Shown: positions 45,975-57,900, numbered from the stretch's first letter. The stretch is DNA of 64,000 bases from Cristatella mucedo (GCA_009760855.2 WPIO01000041.1:3428501-3492500); one strand, 5' to 3'. The notes: generated from the sequence alone by a model not told the origin. Numbers and translations: made by a program.

Positions 45975-46480
45975 TTATGATGAGTTCAATAGTGATTGGT
46001 CTAAAAGAGGAGAGAGAGGAAGAGCATGGTGATGTGGAGTGCCACTCCGGCAGGTATGGCAGTGAGGGATGGAGTCATTTATTTTGCTTTTTCTTATCTA
46101 TGAAGAATTTGGAAGATTGCTCGTCTAAGTCTCAATTGGGATCACTGGGTAGTAAGCTTACCTGTAAGCAGTTAGGAAGATAGTCAATAGTGAACATTAA
46201 GACTTCCGGCTTATGTTTCTATGATCATACTCTCCCTTTCTCTGCTAAATAGGGACTTGTCATCAGCTAAAAATTGATTTATAGGACCTCCAAAGATCCT
46301 CAAATTTCAATCAGTAGGCAGCGAGTCCTGATTTTTGTAGCCTCCGCTTAGTATTGATTGCATCATTGTCACTTTTAAACCATCGGTCACCTGGGTGATG
46401 ACAGATCTGTCGTTTAGTCGGAGGTGCAAATTCATCTAGAACTTTGGCTAACGTTATGGTTTGCTATTTCGCCAAGGAGG
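45975..46480 (-). mobile_element. LINE endonuclease-RT linker fragment, minus strand
   Basis: The minus strand encodes TLAKVLDEFAPPTKRQICHH, then GDRWFKSDNDAINTKRRLQK, around 46460-46320. This matches the linker pattern of LINE-A at 56.2-56.4 kb ([15 protein letters not shown]). Further 3', IDYLPNCLQVSLLPSD lies near 46180-46130. Confidence 0.75.
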
Positions 46481-46584
46481 AAGAACGGTAGGAAGGTCTA
46501 ACAGAAGGGCAGAGGAGAAATACTTCACCTACCGAAAGACTTGATAGCATTTAAAATAAAGGAAGATAGAAACCCACCAGTTCC

Positions 46585-46735
46585 TTAAGCCTGTGATCCA
46601 TCCGTCTGAATTGTCTTTCGCGAACATGTTTCGCGTGCATTCATCAAATATCTAGTGCCAGGAAAGAGATCGAGCTCTCTTACGGCTCTACTTAAGTTTC
46701 TTTTATTATTAATATTAATACTATATAGAACATTA
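46585..46735 (+). mobile_element. SINE1/LINE-A-type 3' end relic
   Basis: 'gccaggaaagagatcgagct' then 'ctcttacggctctacttaag' and a TTATTATTAATATTAATA tail have the hairpin layout shared by SINE1 and LINE-A. The head is not recognisable. Confidence 0.45.
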
Positions 46736-46952
46736 CATTTACTCGATCCAAATTTTTTATGAGCATCTGTGCAACTAGCAAGATCGAGGAATGTGGCCAA
46801 GATAATCAAATATCATCGTGAACGTTAAATTAAGTTGCCAGAGTTGGTCATGCAAACGATAGATCATATAAATGCATCGAAATGCTCAGTCATTTGGATG
46901 GCTAACCAGTTTTTTGGCGCCTGCTCATCTTGATCTCTATTGTGCTTTACAG

Positions 46953-47431
46953 ACCCTCAAGTTGTTCCTGTGACTCCCAATGCTGCAGCACGTGATTCAT
47001 GCAGTAAGAGTACCGTCGAGGCCCGTACGAATGGATTGGTAACGATGCGAAATCGGCTATCATTGACCAGAAGCAGGCCTTACCCTCCGCTCATGCAAGC
47101 ACGGGAAGAGTGCCTCAAAGCACCCTGTAGAGCTATTGGCGGTGACAAAGGCTACCAGACAGCTAATGCAGATGAAGCTTACTCTATATTTGACTTTTCT
47201 GACTCTAGCATCCCAACTTCAGTAACAGCAGCCTCGTCTTCAAGGCCGATTCAGGAACGCAGGCGATCTCAACGTGGTGCAGCCACCCATATACTGAAAG
47301 CTTGCCAGCAGAAAGCTCAGACTAGCGGCCGAACACACGGCACCGATCCGGCATACGATATTTTCAAGTTCGAGCCAGAAGAGACTAATGATTCAGATAC
47401 CATGTTTAAAGACTTTGATCTTGAACCATGA
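46953..47431 (+). CDS. Terminal coding exon of the unrecognised plus-strand gene
   Basis: I do not recognise the protein. An acceptor (ctctattgtgctttacag) precedes 46953, and the frame runs 158 codons to a TGA at 47429-47431. An AATAAA at 47605-47610 fits polyadenylation about 190 bp after the stop. The product is hydrophilic and probably disordered. Two related aromatic-acidic motifs stand out, DEAYSIFDFSDSS and DPAYDIFKFEPEE, and the C-terminus is MFKDFDLEP; such short motifs often dock to a partner. A basic patch (ERRRSQRG) lies between them. It is not transposon-derived as far as I can see. Phase-1 entry matches the exon at 39666-39782. Coding status fairly likely, function unknown. Confidence 0.6.
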
Positions 47432-47604
47432 ATTAGCCTAAGTTGGTTGTATTATCGCCTTTTAGGTGGTGACCTCAAAAAATCTCTAGTGATTTAGTAA
47501 AATAGCAAGCACACGAATACTTATAGTTACATTGATATAACTTTGCTTAATGCTCACGAGGCACCACAGCACAATCTTTTTGATCTTGATCACGTTGTGC
47601 TGTT

Positions 47605-47610
47605 AATAAA
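47605..47610 (+). promoter_or_regulatory. Polyadenylation signal AATAAA
   Basis: Canonical hexamer 174 bp after the stop codon of the exon at 46953-47431, in the context 'gctgttaataaaagcacag'. Confidence 0.5.
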
Positions 47611-47837
47611 AGCACAGTCTTACAAAAACAGAAGTGAATAGAACCTAGTTAAGATCTCATTTATGCATGGAAAAATAGCCTTAAGTACTATGAACGATAA
47701 ATAAAACCTTAAAAAAAAGTGCTGCCGTGAGCGGTTCACGAGCAATATTGTGTCAAACTCCGAAACCATGAATTGCAAGCCAGTCATAATCAGGCCTAAA
47801 CCTTGCTTCTTCTCAAGCATATTGTTGCTCATTTAGA

Positions 47838-47975
47838 TGGTTTGGTACAGCGGTCAAGATGCTTGCCCCGACCAAGGCCTAGCTAAGGTCGTGGGCTCGA
47901 GCTCCGAGGCATATTTGAAGCGCCTGAATAGAGATTAAGTTTTCTTGGGGCACTATACAAATGAATTATATATAA
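47838..47975 (+). mobile_element. SINE1
   Basis: Head 'ggtttggtacagcggtcaag', 'atgcttgccccgaccaagg', B-box region 'gtcgtgggctcgagctc', hairpin 'agcgcctgaatagagattaa' with 'gttttcttggggcactat', and 'acaaatgaattatatataat'. Confidence 0.9.
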
Positions 47976-48284
47976 TTATATGTAGATGAATATTAGGAAC
48001 TTGGCGTCTCATAATAGGCATCAAGTCTTTGCTGTTACTAAATCTGAGATGATGGTAAAAGAAAAAAGCGCTCCACGATGTAGCCCGAGTGAATTGTGAC
48101 CTTCCAGGAACGCTTTTATCGCCCGCCGCCTCATAACCTGATTTTTATATGAAGAGCTCGATACGTCTCACAAACAGACTCTCACGGAATGCTCCAATAA
48201 TTTTGTAGGTCGAGTTGTCGTCCGACATGATTTTCAAAATTTTAAAGAAGGCTTGACATTGCATGAGATTGATCATTTTTCCAG

Positions 48285-48443
48285 TCCTGCTGAAGTCTTG
48301 GCTAAGAAGTAAAATGACACTTAGCTCCGAAGTCTTGTTAGAGTCTTTCCTAAACTTTAGACCACCTCCAGTCGTAGTGATGTATGAACCGAAAACTCAA
48401 ATAAGAAAGGAAGCAAATCTCACCTTAAAGGCGGCTTCAGAAG
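48285..48443 (+). CDS. Weak candidate exon
   Basis: Between an acceptor (ttgatcatttttccag) and a donor (gaag then gtaaac) the frame reads LLKSWLRSKMTLSSEVLLES, then FLNFRPPPVVVMYEPKTQIR and KEANLTLKAASE. It looks protein-like but lies after the terminal exon of the previous gene and before the GSTZ1 start, with no partner exon seen. Unrecognised. Confidence 0.22.
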
Positions 48444-48596
48444 GTAAACATAGTCTTTTATACTAAACAGCATTCGTGATCGAGGGAAATTACATAGTTT
48501 CGGCAGTGCAGCTGTGAGTTGAAGTGAATGAATTGCATCGTGTCAAGACAACTGTGGCCACTAGCAGCCTGATTTTTGCAGTGTAACTAGCATAAG

Positions 48597-48772
48597 TGAA
48601 CCGTGATGGCACACTAGGTAAGGTGGATGCTTTTCACGACCTCGGACCCGAAGTCGTGGGTTCGAATCCTGTGGTGGGTGATCCTTTATCGCCGCTGCAA
48701 GTTGCGGTGATAGCCGTAAACGCTCTTCTGCCGTTATACAAAAGAGGCTGTTAGATCGGCTAGTATAAGCAC
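48597..48772 (+). mobile_element. SINE2
   Basis: Head 'gatggcacactaggtaaggt', B box 'gtgggttcgaatcctgtgg', body 'tatcgccgctgcaagttgcg', 3' end 'gaggctgttagatcggctag'. Collinear with the minus-strand copy at 25.0 kb. Confidence 0.9.
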
Positions 48773-49379
48773 TGCAGTAAGAACGCGGGGTAGGCTATAC
48801 ATGCAAAAACACTGCAATGTGTTTGGATTGTAGCTCATTTGCCTAGAATATGGCGCTGTGCTTTATAGAATCGTCTGAATTAGTTTACTCCCAACGGTAG
48901 CCAAAGGGCTAACAAGCTCTTTGGAATAAGTTAATTAGAGTATTGGCTCTTGTTAAATTTCGTGCCGTTCTTGAAAACGTCACATTGCAGCTTGGCTTTC
49001 ATCAGCAGTGCGAAACCTCGTCTGTTAGTGGTAAAATTTTATTTTTATTAACTTCAGCAAATACAGGCTATTGATTTTAGGTGGATCTAACCCCCGTATC
49101 AATAAATTCCGCCTAGATGTGACACCAGTAAAATATAGCAACTCAATCACATATCAAGGCTGTAATCACGCTAAACTCGAATTTTCTTGCTGCTATTATT
49201 GCTGGCATCTGCACTACGATGGCAGCAAACTTGGTCACTCAAACCAAGACACTACTTATGGCCGAGCCTAGTGCGACTCAGAAATTGGAATAAGTGTCCC
49301 TTAAAATTGCCTTTACCACCAAATCTCTTGTCATAGATGCACGAAATCTGAGTTCCAGTTTCAAAGCTCCTTTCATTAG
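48773..49379. other. No clear feature
   Basis: No exon or repeat recognised. Confidence 0.3.
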
Positions 49380-49990
49380 ACATGCACGTAAGCTCAGCAG
49401 TCAAATGTGTTTACATTCTGCTGCAAAATATTTCTAAAATGTGGGCATACTTAGACAAGGATACTATATCTAAATTGGCCTATGTATATGCATATGCACT
49501 TTCGACTTATAGAACTCACTGCGTGCAGGCCTACCACCCTTTACAATCAGGCGCTTGCAGTTGGAACAAAACTCTGCAACTAGGCTTGCCTGTCGTGAGC
49601 TTCGCACACCACTTCTCGCCGACCTGCACTAGTTTCCAATCAAGCAGGGCATCGACTTCAAGAATATTTCACTCACTGATAGGTCTTTCCGTACTCGTGC
49701 TTTAGATTACCAATCAGAACTACTCACGAGATCAGGCTAGACATCGTACGATCTGCTCTTCTGTCTTTAGCTCTGCCTTGAACCAACCAAAATATCACAT
49801 GGAGACCGTGTGTTTAGTTCGCATCCTTCCAAATCCCGGAACTCACTCTTGAGTGGCGTCATGACATCCTTGAACTTAAAAAAACTTGAAAAGAAGCTTA
49901 ACCTGCATTTCCTTTCGCAGCATTAATTGGGTCCTTCTGAATTATCCTTGTTATGCTTATGCGGGCTGACTCCTGCGCATGCTATCACTG
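49380..49990 (+). mobile_element. LINE-A, old degenerate copy
   Basis: 'cttagacaaggatactatat', 'cttgcagttggaacaaaact' and 'cacttctcgccgacctgcac' follow LINE-A order, as do 'atggagaccgtgtgtttagt' and 'attgggtccttctgaatta'. It lacks the 3' hairpin and directly abuts an antisense LINE-B tail. Confidence 0.8.
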
Positions 49991-50004
49991 ATCATACTAA
50001 AATG

Positions 50005-50400
50005 TAATGTAATGTTTCTCCGTCTGTAACTCCACAAAGACTCTGTAGATGTTGCACAGAAGAGTGTTTATAGCACTCTTAAAGTCTAAGCGGCGGGGTC
50101 TCGCACGGTAGCCAACATACACCATCTCACGCAACAAAGAGAAAGTGAATAGCATAGTGTCTGAGTTGGAAGAGCAGTCGAGGTAATGAGTAGCATGGAT
50201 GTTACAGTAGAAAGGACGGAAATGATGCGCCACAGTTGGCAGCAGAAGAAAAGGTTGTCACAGCGTAGGAATTTTAGGAATTCCACAGTCTACGACCTGC
50301 AGAGCAAAAGCTTCTGTCGCCAACAGTCTTTAAGCTCTGGAGTGAAGCAGCTAATAAGGACCTAAGGGCTTTGAGGAGGCAGAAACTGGTGAAGCAGTCC
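50005..50400 (-). mobile_element. LINE-B 3' end, minus strand
   Basis: AATGTAATGTAATG tail, then 'cgtctgtaactccacaaaga', 'cacggtagccaacatacacc' and antisense 3' UTR up to the end of the coding region. Confidence 0.88.
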
Positions 50401-50475
50401 AGCTACTTTTGCAAAATGCCCAGAAAGAGATTTATTTCTCTGAGGATGCTAAAAAATCCTAGTATTATTATATTT
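50400..50475 (+). mobile_element. LINE-A 3' hairpin and tail only
   Basis: 'aaaatgcccagaaagagatt', 'tatttctctgaggatgctaa', then TATTATTATATTTATTA. Confidence 0.65.
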
Positions 50476-50624
50476 ATTACTAAGCACATAAAAGCTAATA
50501 TCATGCTCAGGCCCTCATAATCAAGCAAAAGTGACGACATTCTTGGCAACCAGTGAGCAAGACCTCTGACATGCTCTGAATTATGCACAGATATGCACGC
50601 AAAGTACACTAGATCAGTAATAGT

Positions 50625-51180
50625 TATAATAATGCACTTGATAAAGCGCTCTCAGAGAGCTCAATCTCTTTCTAGGAGCTTTGCATGTGCTGCAAAGGGA
50701 AACGCGTTTGAATGGTAAGTAAGATCATGCTTGATAAACAACATAAATAACATGGTTAGGGGTAACATGCACAGGGTAAGCATGCAAGTGTGGTTAGTGA
50801 CAGCATGCAAAAGTAATCGGACAAGTTCAGAGGCGAAGGCAAAGTTTATTGGAATAGAATAAGATTGCTCCATGTATTGAACGTAGCCGGAAGCCGGTTC
50901 CACACTTTCGGTTCATACGAGAGAAAGGCTCTATCACCAAAAGATTTCAAATTTTGGTAAGACAACGGAGATGACTAGATCCTGAGAAGCGGATGGTTCG
51001 AGGGCACACTGGCGGAGCCAGCAGGTCACATGGACAGGCTGGGGAATGAGTGAATCGACCTATAAGGCAGACAGGGGTTATCGGAATTGATTCAATCCTT
51101 GATCAGAAGCCGGAGAGGCTCGGACAGAAGTGGTGTGATGAGGCAACTAAGCCGTTTTTATGATCGCGCAAACTTTGCTA
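50625..51180 (-). mobile_element. LINE-A 3' end joined to a diverged L2-like C-terminal region, minus strand
   Basis: 50625-50810 is the antisense LINE-A tail, hairpin and 3' UTR. From 50815 the antisense sequence encodes YEPKVWNRLPATFNTW- and NFAFASELVRL-like peptides, then 'ccggagaggctcggacagaa'. This is the usual LINE C-terminal layout but much diverged from LINE-A, possibly a third subfamily. Confidence 0.65.
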
Positions 51181-51868
51181 CTAGGCGCAGTGGCACAATG
51201 CATGCAATAATCAAAGACCTGAAGTTGGCAATATAACGACGATAACGACACAGCCCTCGATACTCTGCACGTAGTGCTAACAGCGACACCGTATTAGAAA
51301 AAAATGCACAACACTAGCCTGTATATTACGGCTGATACATTTGACTTCCAGAAGACTCGCTAACAGGCTTACAGCAGCTCACGCTCTTTGCTAGGACTCC
51401 ACGACCGGTAGACCGTTGCTCCAAGAGAGGGACTTCAGTCAGGCGCGTGCCTTATATAGAATCCAGGTGAGGTCATAAGTAAGACAATAATCTCGTTTAA
51501 ACATAACCATAAACCATTCTGCTCGTAAGCCTCGGCATATTGCGTTTGTTTCATAAGCGAGTAGGTTATAACACGGCGATCAAGCACGTTATTCAGTTAT
51601 TCGTAATCGAGGTTCATACGTTGTACGTAACCGCCAGGCATAGCTTTGCTGGCGGCAGACCTGATGAGCTGCTGCGTTTTGCATCAGATGCAGAGCCAGC
51701 ATCACAGCGAAAAATGATTCCCGGTATGTCAAGGAGTTTGTATCCTACACTTTGCTGCATCCGACCGTTTACTCATACAAAGCTGCTGCCCGCCAGATCC
51801 AGCTCACTGCCGATGCCTGCAACAGCATGCCACTGGTCGAGAGCTGCTGCGATTTGACGAACCTGTAG

Positions 51869-51927
51869 CCAATGGTGTCGGAGGCGGGCGGATATACCCC
51901 CTTTTGACCAATCAGAATTGGGCCAAT
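51869..51927 (+). promoter_or_regulatory. GSTZ1 promoter: three CCAAT boxes and a GC box
   Basis: CCAAT occurs at 51869-51873, 51908-51912 and 51923-51927. A GC box (gaggcgggcgg) lies at 51881-51891. All are within 110 bp of the GSTZ1 start codon at 51977, and no TATA box is seen. This is a typical housekeeping-type animal promoter with NF-Y and Sp1 sites; the binding itself is inference. Confidence 0.6.
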
Positions 51928-51976
51928 GGAGACCGATTAGGAGGTTTCAAGGGCAACGCGCCCACGTCCTTCCAGA

Positions 51977-51988
51977 ATGGCCGGCCGG
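51977..51988 (+). CDS. GSTZ1: GSTZ1 exon 1
   Basis: Four codons, MAGR, end at a donor (gtaggt) in phase 0. A very short first coding exon is also found in the vertebrate gene. The start is chosen because it is the only ATG joining in frame to exon 2 and lies just below the CCAAT cluster. Confidence 0.8.
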
Positions 51989-54900
51989 GTAGGTGTGTGG
52001 CTACTGGTGTTAGCGTTGGACTCCAGCACGAGCGTATTCGCTAAAGTTTTTCGCTATTTTTTAGCCCGTACTTTACTCCTACTACCGGAGCTCTAGCGCC
52101 TGGCGAGTGAGAATAGGTGAGCTGTCCTGGCGACTTACCTTTGCATACGCCGAGCCCACCTGTCGGCTCGCGCCGTTCGATTGGGTCTGTCGTCGATGCA
52201 CCGACTGGGACTCGGTCGCCGAGACAGCACTGAAGCGCTTTACAATGATTCTTTCCGCTATTTTTATCCGGCATAGCAGTGGTCCTCGAGCAGCTGGTAC
52301 CGCCGCAGCATACATAGCAGCCGTCCTCGAGTAGCTGGTACCACCGCAGCATACATAGCAGCCGTCCTCGAGTAGCTGGTACCGCCGCAGCATACTTAGC
52401 AGCCGTCCTCGAGCAGCTGGTACCGCCGCAGCATACATAGCAGCCGTCCTCGAGTAGCTGGTACAGCTGCGATGCCTTTGATTGTAGACTTGTCTCGCCA
52501 ATGCCTCAAGATGCTCGTGCATCGCTGCCAACTGATTAGGTGCATGGCCACGGATCGTTCGTAGAGTGCATAAACAGGAGTGCGTGCACAGCATTTCTTT
52601 GCCAAATGAGTAGCAAGCTTGCCTTCCATGTGAAGTGCCTAGAAATAGATTGAGTTCTCTGAGGGTGCTTTATCAAGTGCATTGTTATTATTATCGTTAT
52701 CTCAGCTACTGCCTCTTTACCGCAGATCTCAATTTAGTGTATTTTTAGGTATGTTGTTCCTTGGTAATAGGAATGCTGGGACTGAAGTAGGTAATAAAAA
52801 GCTGGCCAATTAACAGGCTACCGCAGTGATAGGAACCCAGAGAGAGCCTGAACTCTGAGAGAGCTTGAACTTTAAGAGAGAGAGAGAGAGAGAGAGAGGA
52901 CAGAGATAGAGAGAGAGAGAGACAGAGAGAAAGAAAGCATGAGCTCTGAGAGAGCTTGAACCCTGAGAGAGCCTGACATCCCGAGAGAGCCGACTAGCCT
53001 GTCGGCTGTGCGAAGGCGAGGTGACATTGCATTCACTCTGACTTGCATCGTGCATCGAACTTAGTTTTGGTGGTCGTGCCATGTGGTATTTACCTTTCGT
53101 GCACATTGGTTGCAGCTTTGGCACTTAAAGGTATCGACTACGAGTACCGTGCAGTGTCGTTGATCAAGGATGAGCAGGTGAGTGCCCTTCGCCTGTCAGC
53201 TCCTCTGTCCCAGATCTGTTCCGTCCGTCGTCTCTTCTCGTGGAACGACACACCCAACCGCTGAATTCCTATGACTTGCTGAATCTGACTAGATCAATGT
53301 GTGGTCCCCCTTAAACCCCCTCCCGATGGCCCCTGCCCCTGACCCAAGTTGAAGGTGGGTCCACTGCCTTAGTGTACTTCTGTTACTAAACGTAACCCTG
53401 TGATGACTAACGGTTTATCATGTCAGTTTGTTATGTCAGTTATGTCAGCATTTTTGTTCAATGTCCAACAGAATGCATATTTCACAGCATTAAAGCGATA
53501 TGAAGAATAGCTATATAGTAGCAACAGAGGAGACTCTGACTGGTCAGCCATGTTGCCGAGTTTTTGTCGTGCCCAGGAATTTCAGGCATGGGAGTGAGTT
53601 ACATGTGACTGTATGGCCTGGAGTGCTGGGCCATCTGCTACCAACGATTTTAGAAAAAACTGGGGCGGCTGCTGTATTTTTCTAGGCGAACAAACATCGG
53701 TCCGGTCATAGTAGTTGCTTTGGAACAAGTTGTCACATGACATCTGTTTGATCACTTTCGACACGGTTACCAGGTGGCTGCTAACACGGTCGTGTGCGAC
53801 TGGTTCGAAACTCAGAAGCTCGTCTGTTCTGTCGTCAATGCCATGGTTGCCACATCACGCCGCTTACATACGAGCCTCACTGGCTCCCTAAAAAGCATCA
53901 AGTCGATTTCAAGAACGACATTCTGGCTTACAGGTCACTCCACTCGCTGGCACCAGCCTTGACTTGTGCGATAGATCTCCTTGCTCCTCCTGTCACGTGC
54001 TCTCTCTTGCCATCCGGTCATCGTCTACTAGTCATCTCATTGCTGCTCTTGACTAAACTGAGATCGTTTGACGATCGAGCCTCCAGCTCGTGTGCACCGA
54101 GAGTCTGGCACAAGCTGCAGCTACAGTCACTACCTGCAATGCCATCGTATCATTTTAGCTGCAGCTAAAAGGGCATCGCTTTCGGTCACCTTTCCCTTGG
54201 CCTCGGCCAACATTTTTTGGTTTTTGTTTCCATGCACTTTGCATGCTTACCTGTGCATGATTTTTGCATGTTTATTTTTCAGCAAATGCACAGTGTCTAC
54301 AGTCTAGAAAGAGATCAAGTTCTCTGAGGGTGCTATACAAATATATTGCTATTATTACTAGCTGGATGTTCAACTAACTGCTTGCCCCGAGTGGCCCTTC
54401 TTTTTGCAGGCTTGTCAAATCCCAATCGTGATATTTGTATGTGTTTGCATGATTGTGTAAGGAATATACCGTGCGTGTCACTTACCCTTTGTTGTCGGTT
54501 TATTGATTGGCTATTGATTCCATTGCAGCGAGTTGTAAAGCACCAAGCCCAAGATTTAGTTCTCTTGGGGTGCTATACAAACTACGTATTGTTATTATTA
54601 TTAGTTACTATTGGCACTGTCATCGTTCTTTGATTCTTATAGCCTGCCATTTGGTGCATCCACACAGCCGATCATGGAGCAGTATCAGTATAATGATAAT
54701 AATAATAATAATAATTTTAATGCAATTGATAACAGTATCCTCCTATTTCTCAGTCTCTTGGGACAATCCTGGTAGGCTGCTTGGCTTTTCTGCTTTGCAT
54801 AGGTATGCATTTAATTTGTTGTTTAAGAGCTGCTTGATCAGGCACGGCCCAGGGATCATTTTTGTAAGTTAGTGTATGTTTACAAAACCTCACACGAATG

Positions 54901-57900
54901 TGAAGTGCTTACAGTTCGACCTACCTACGACCTCGGCTTTACTGATTCCTTTACATCGCTCTGTCGTTTTTTCAGAGCGCTCCAGATTACAAATCGCTGA
55001 ACGCAACCGGATATGTGCCTACACTGCTCATCGATGGACATTGCTTGAACGACTCGGTGAGTGCCATCCCCCCTGCCATTCGTCGGTCTGGATGTGGCAT
55101 TAGCAGCATAATTACCGAATGTCTGAGCTGCCTCTGCATGAGCTACTGTTACCATTCACCATTTGATCGTGTTTGCAAATGTAAACATAAAATGTAAAGC
55201 AAATTTAAAGTGCCTTGAAAGAGATTGCGTTCTGAGGGCACTTAATTAAGTATTATTATTATTATTATTATTATTACTGGGCTTTATTATAATTACTGGT
55301 CGTTAGCTATTGGAGCTTGTGCAAGCAACTTCTTTCGTCGCCCTAATGCTGCCCTTCGGCTTTGTGCCCTCGTGCCAATACGCTGCAAGAGTGCATGTCT
55401 ATCGCATTTCTGAGTGGAGAGCCCTCTTTGCTCCCCTGCAGAGCTGCTGAGCGGTAGCCCGTGGGCTGCCCAGAGTCTCATCTGTGGGCCAAAATCTGAC
55501 GATGCTCACGTGACTGCCTTGTCGTGCTGAGGGAGCCTTTAATTCATCGCGTTACGTACCTGCCGACTAGATGCCGTGAAGCTCGTAGCCAGCACTTCAT
55601 AGCACGTGCAGCTAAGCTGATATGTTAATGGCGACCTTTGCAAGATTGTGCCACAGAGCTCGGCAGTCGCCAGCCTGCTGCTGCTTACCTGCCTGTACTC
55701 TGCAGCCAGCGGCCTGTCTGTGGATCGTGTTTGGGTTGCATTCTGAGAGTTGAATGCGGCTCATGGTTGATGGGATGCAAGGTAACAGTATTTGATAGCA
55801 GAAGCTTTGGTTCTGTGTCTTCTAGACAGGGGAACAACCTACACAACTCAAGTTCCTCGTTATTGGTGATTTTAACGTTCACCTTCATAACTTATCTGAC
55901 GGCCTCAGCACTGAATTTCGTGCATTGACTGAGTCATTGTCTCTTGTGGCTCATGTGCATGGCCCTACTCACATTAAGGGTCACACACTCAACCAGATTT
56001 TCTCATGCAACTGCACTTTGTCATCACCAATTATTACCAAATCAGGCTTATCTGACCACATGCAGATCTCATTCAATCTACAGTGTGTGCCACCCTCATC
56101 CTCAAAAATAACCTATGAATCGCGAAACCTCAAGAAGCTTGAAATCGATGCTGTCCGTGCGAGAATATCTGCTTCACCTCTGCTGCTCAGTCCTCCCCCT
56201 GATCTGTCATCATTGGTAGGTAGCTACAACACGACACTAGCTGACACACTCGACGAGTTTGAACCTCTGACTAAGCGCAACTGTTTGCCCTCGCCCAGAC
56301 GGCCTATGGTTTACCACAGACATTCAACTAGCTAGGTCTACTAAGCCCAAGCTTGAAAAAGCATTCAAAAGATCAGGACTGTCTGTCCATCGACAGGCAT
56401 ACGAGGACTACTGTAGGTCGTACCAATCGATCCTAGCAAAGGCCAAGTCTAGCTTCTATAAAAACATTGTTGAATCACAGATGAACAATCCAAAAATGCT
56501 GATGTCAACGATCAACCATCTCCTCGAATGCTCCCAGATTAGCTCCTTACCTGATGATCCTTGTGATGACCTAGCCGATCGCTTCTCTCGATTGTTTATG
56601 CTGAAGGTAGCCAAGATCAGGGAGTCCATCCCTGCGGTGACAACATCCCCCCTAGAATGTTGTCCCTCCCACCGATTCCTGGCTGCACCTCAATGTCTAC
56701 ATTTAAGCAGGTCACTAGTGATCTCGTGCTGAAGTTCATATCAAATCAAAGAAGACAGCAAGTCCTTTGGACTCTATCACGGTTTATACTCTCTCTCTCT
56801 CTCTCTTGCTGATGTGATTGCTAAGCACAATGTAGGCTTTCACTTCTATGCAGTTGACACTCAGTTGTACCTTTGCTTTGATCCCTCCCAGCCTTCGAGG
56901 ACCTCGAATTCTCTCAACTCACTTACTGCGTGTATTGAGGACATCTGCATATGGATGGCAGCAAATTTTCTTAAACTAAACGACAATAAAACTAATTTAC
57001 TAGTTATGGGCAAACCCATTATGATTCAGAAATTGGAAAGGCTGACGCTCAAAATTGGCTCTGCCAGCATATCTGTTGTTGATTCAGCTCGAAATCTAGG
57101 TGTCATGTTCCAAAGTGATCTCGTTAGACGACCACGTCAGCTCAACAATCAAGTCTGCCTACTTTCAGCTACATAACATGGGTAAAATTCGGGCTTGTTT
57201 TAGATAAGGATACCACGTCTAAGTTGGTCTATGCATTTGTGACATCCCGTCTTGACTTCTGTAACTCACTGCTGGCTAGCCTACCGGCATGTGCAATCAG
57301 GCGGTTACAGCTGGTGCAAAACTTTGCAGCTAAGCTTGTCTGTCGTGAGTGTCGCAGTTGCCACGTCATACCATTTCTTGCCGATGTGCACTGGCTCCCA
57401 GTCAAGCAATGGATCATCTTCAAGGTTTTCACTCACTTTTAGGTCTTTTCATTTTTTGGCTCCAGCCTATCTGTCAGATCTACTCCCCCACCAGGCGTAC
57501 CACCCGTTTTTCGGAATCCAACAGTTTCCCAATACCTCGTACAAACCTCAAATTCTTTGGAGACCGTGCCATTAGTTGGTATGCTCCTAAAGCCTGGAAC
57601 ACTCTCGTGATTTGCCTTAAAACATCCCCTGACTTGACCACATTTAAAAAGAACTTAAAACACACCTATTTACGACAGCATTTAGTGGGTCCCTTTGATT
57701 CGTCTTTCATGTGCTCAAGCATGCTGACATTGTGCATGCTGCCACTAGCCACAGTTGCATGCTGACTCTTTGCATTGCACCCCTAACCATGTTATGTATG
57801 TTGTTTATCAAGCATGATATTACTCACCATTCAATCGTGTTTCCCTTTGCCGCAATTGTAAAGTGCCAATAAAGAGATTGGGTTCTCTGGGGGTGCTTTA

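Larger units (their letters stand above)
52117..53115 (+). other. GSTZ1: GSTZ1 intron 2
   Basis: Phase-1 intron of 999 bp with gtgagc at its start and ttgcag at its end. It holds the 41-bp minisatellite, a LINE-A 3' end and a GA-rich array. Confidence 0.88.
53178..54975 (+). other. GSTZ1: GSTZ1 intron 3
   Basis: Phase-0 intron, gtgagt to ttttttcag, about 1.8 kb. It contains a LINE-A copy and two hairpin/tail relics. Confidence 0.9.

Noticed and set aside
52082-52594. 170-codon minus-strand ORF with internal peptide repeats
   Set aside because: It follows the 41-bp minisatellite; the repeat period explains the open frame. It also overlaps GSTZ1 exon 2 on the other strand.
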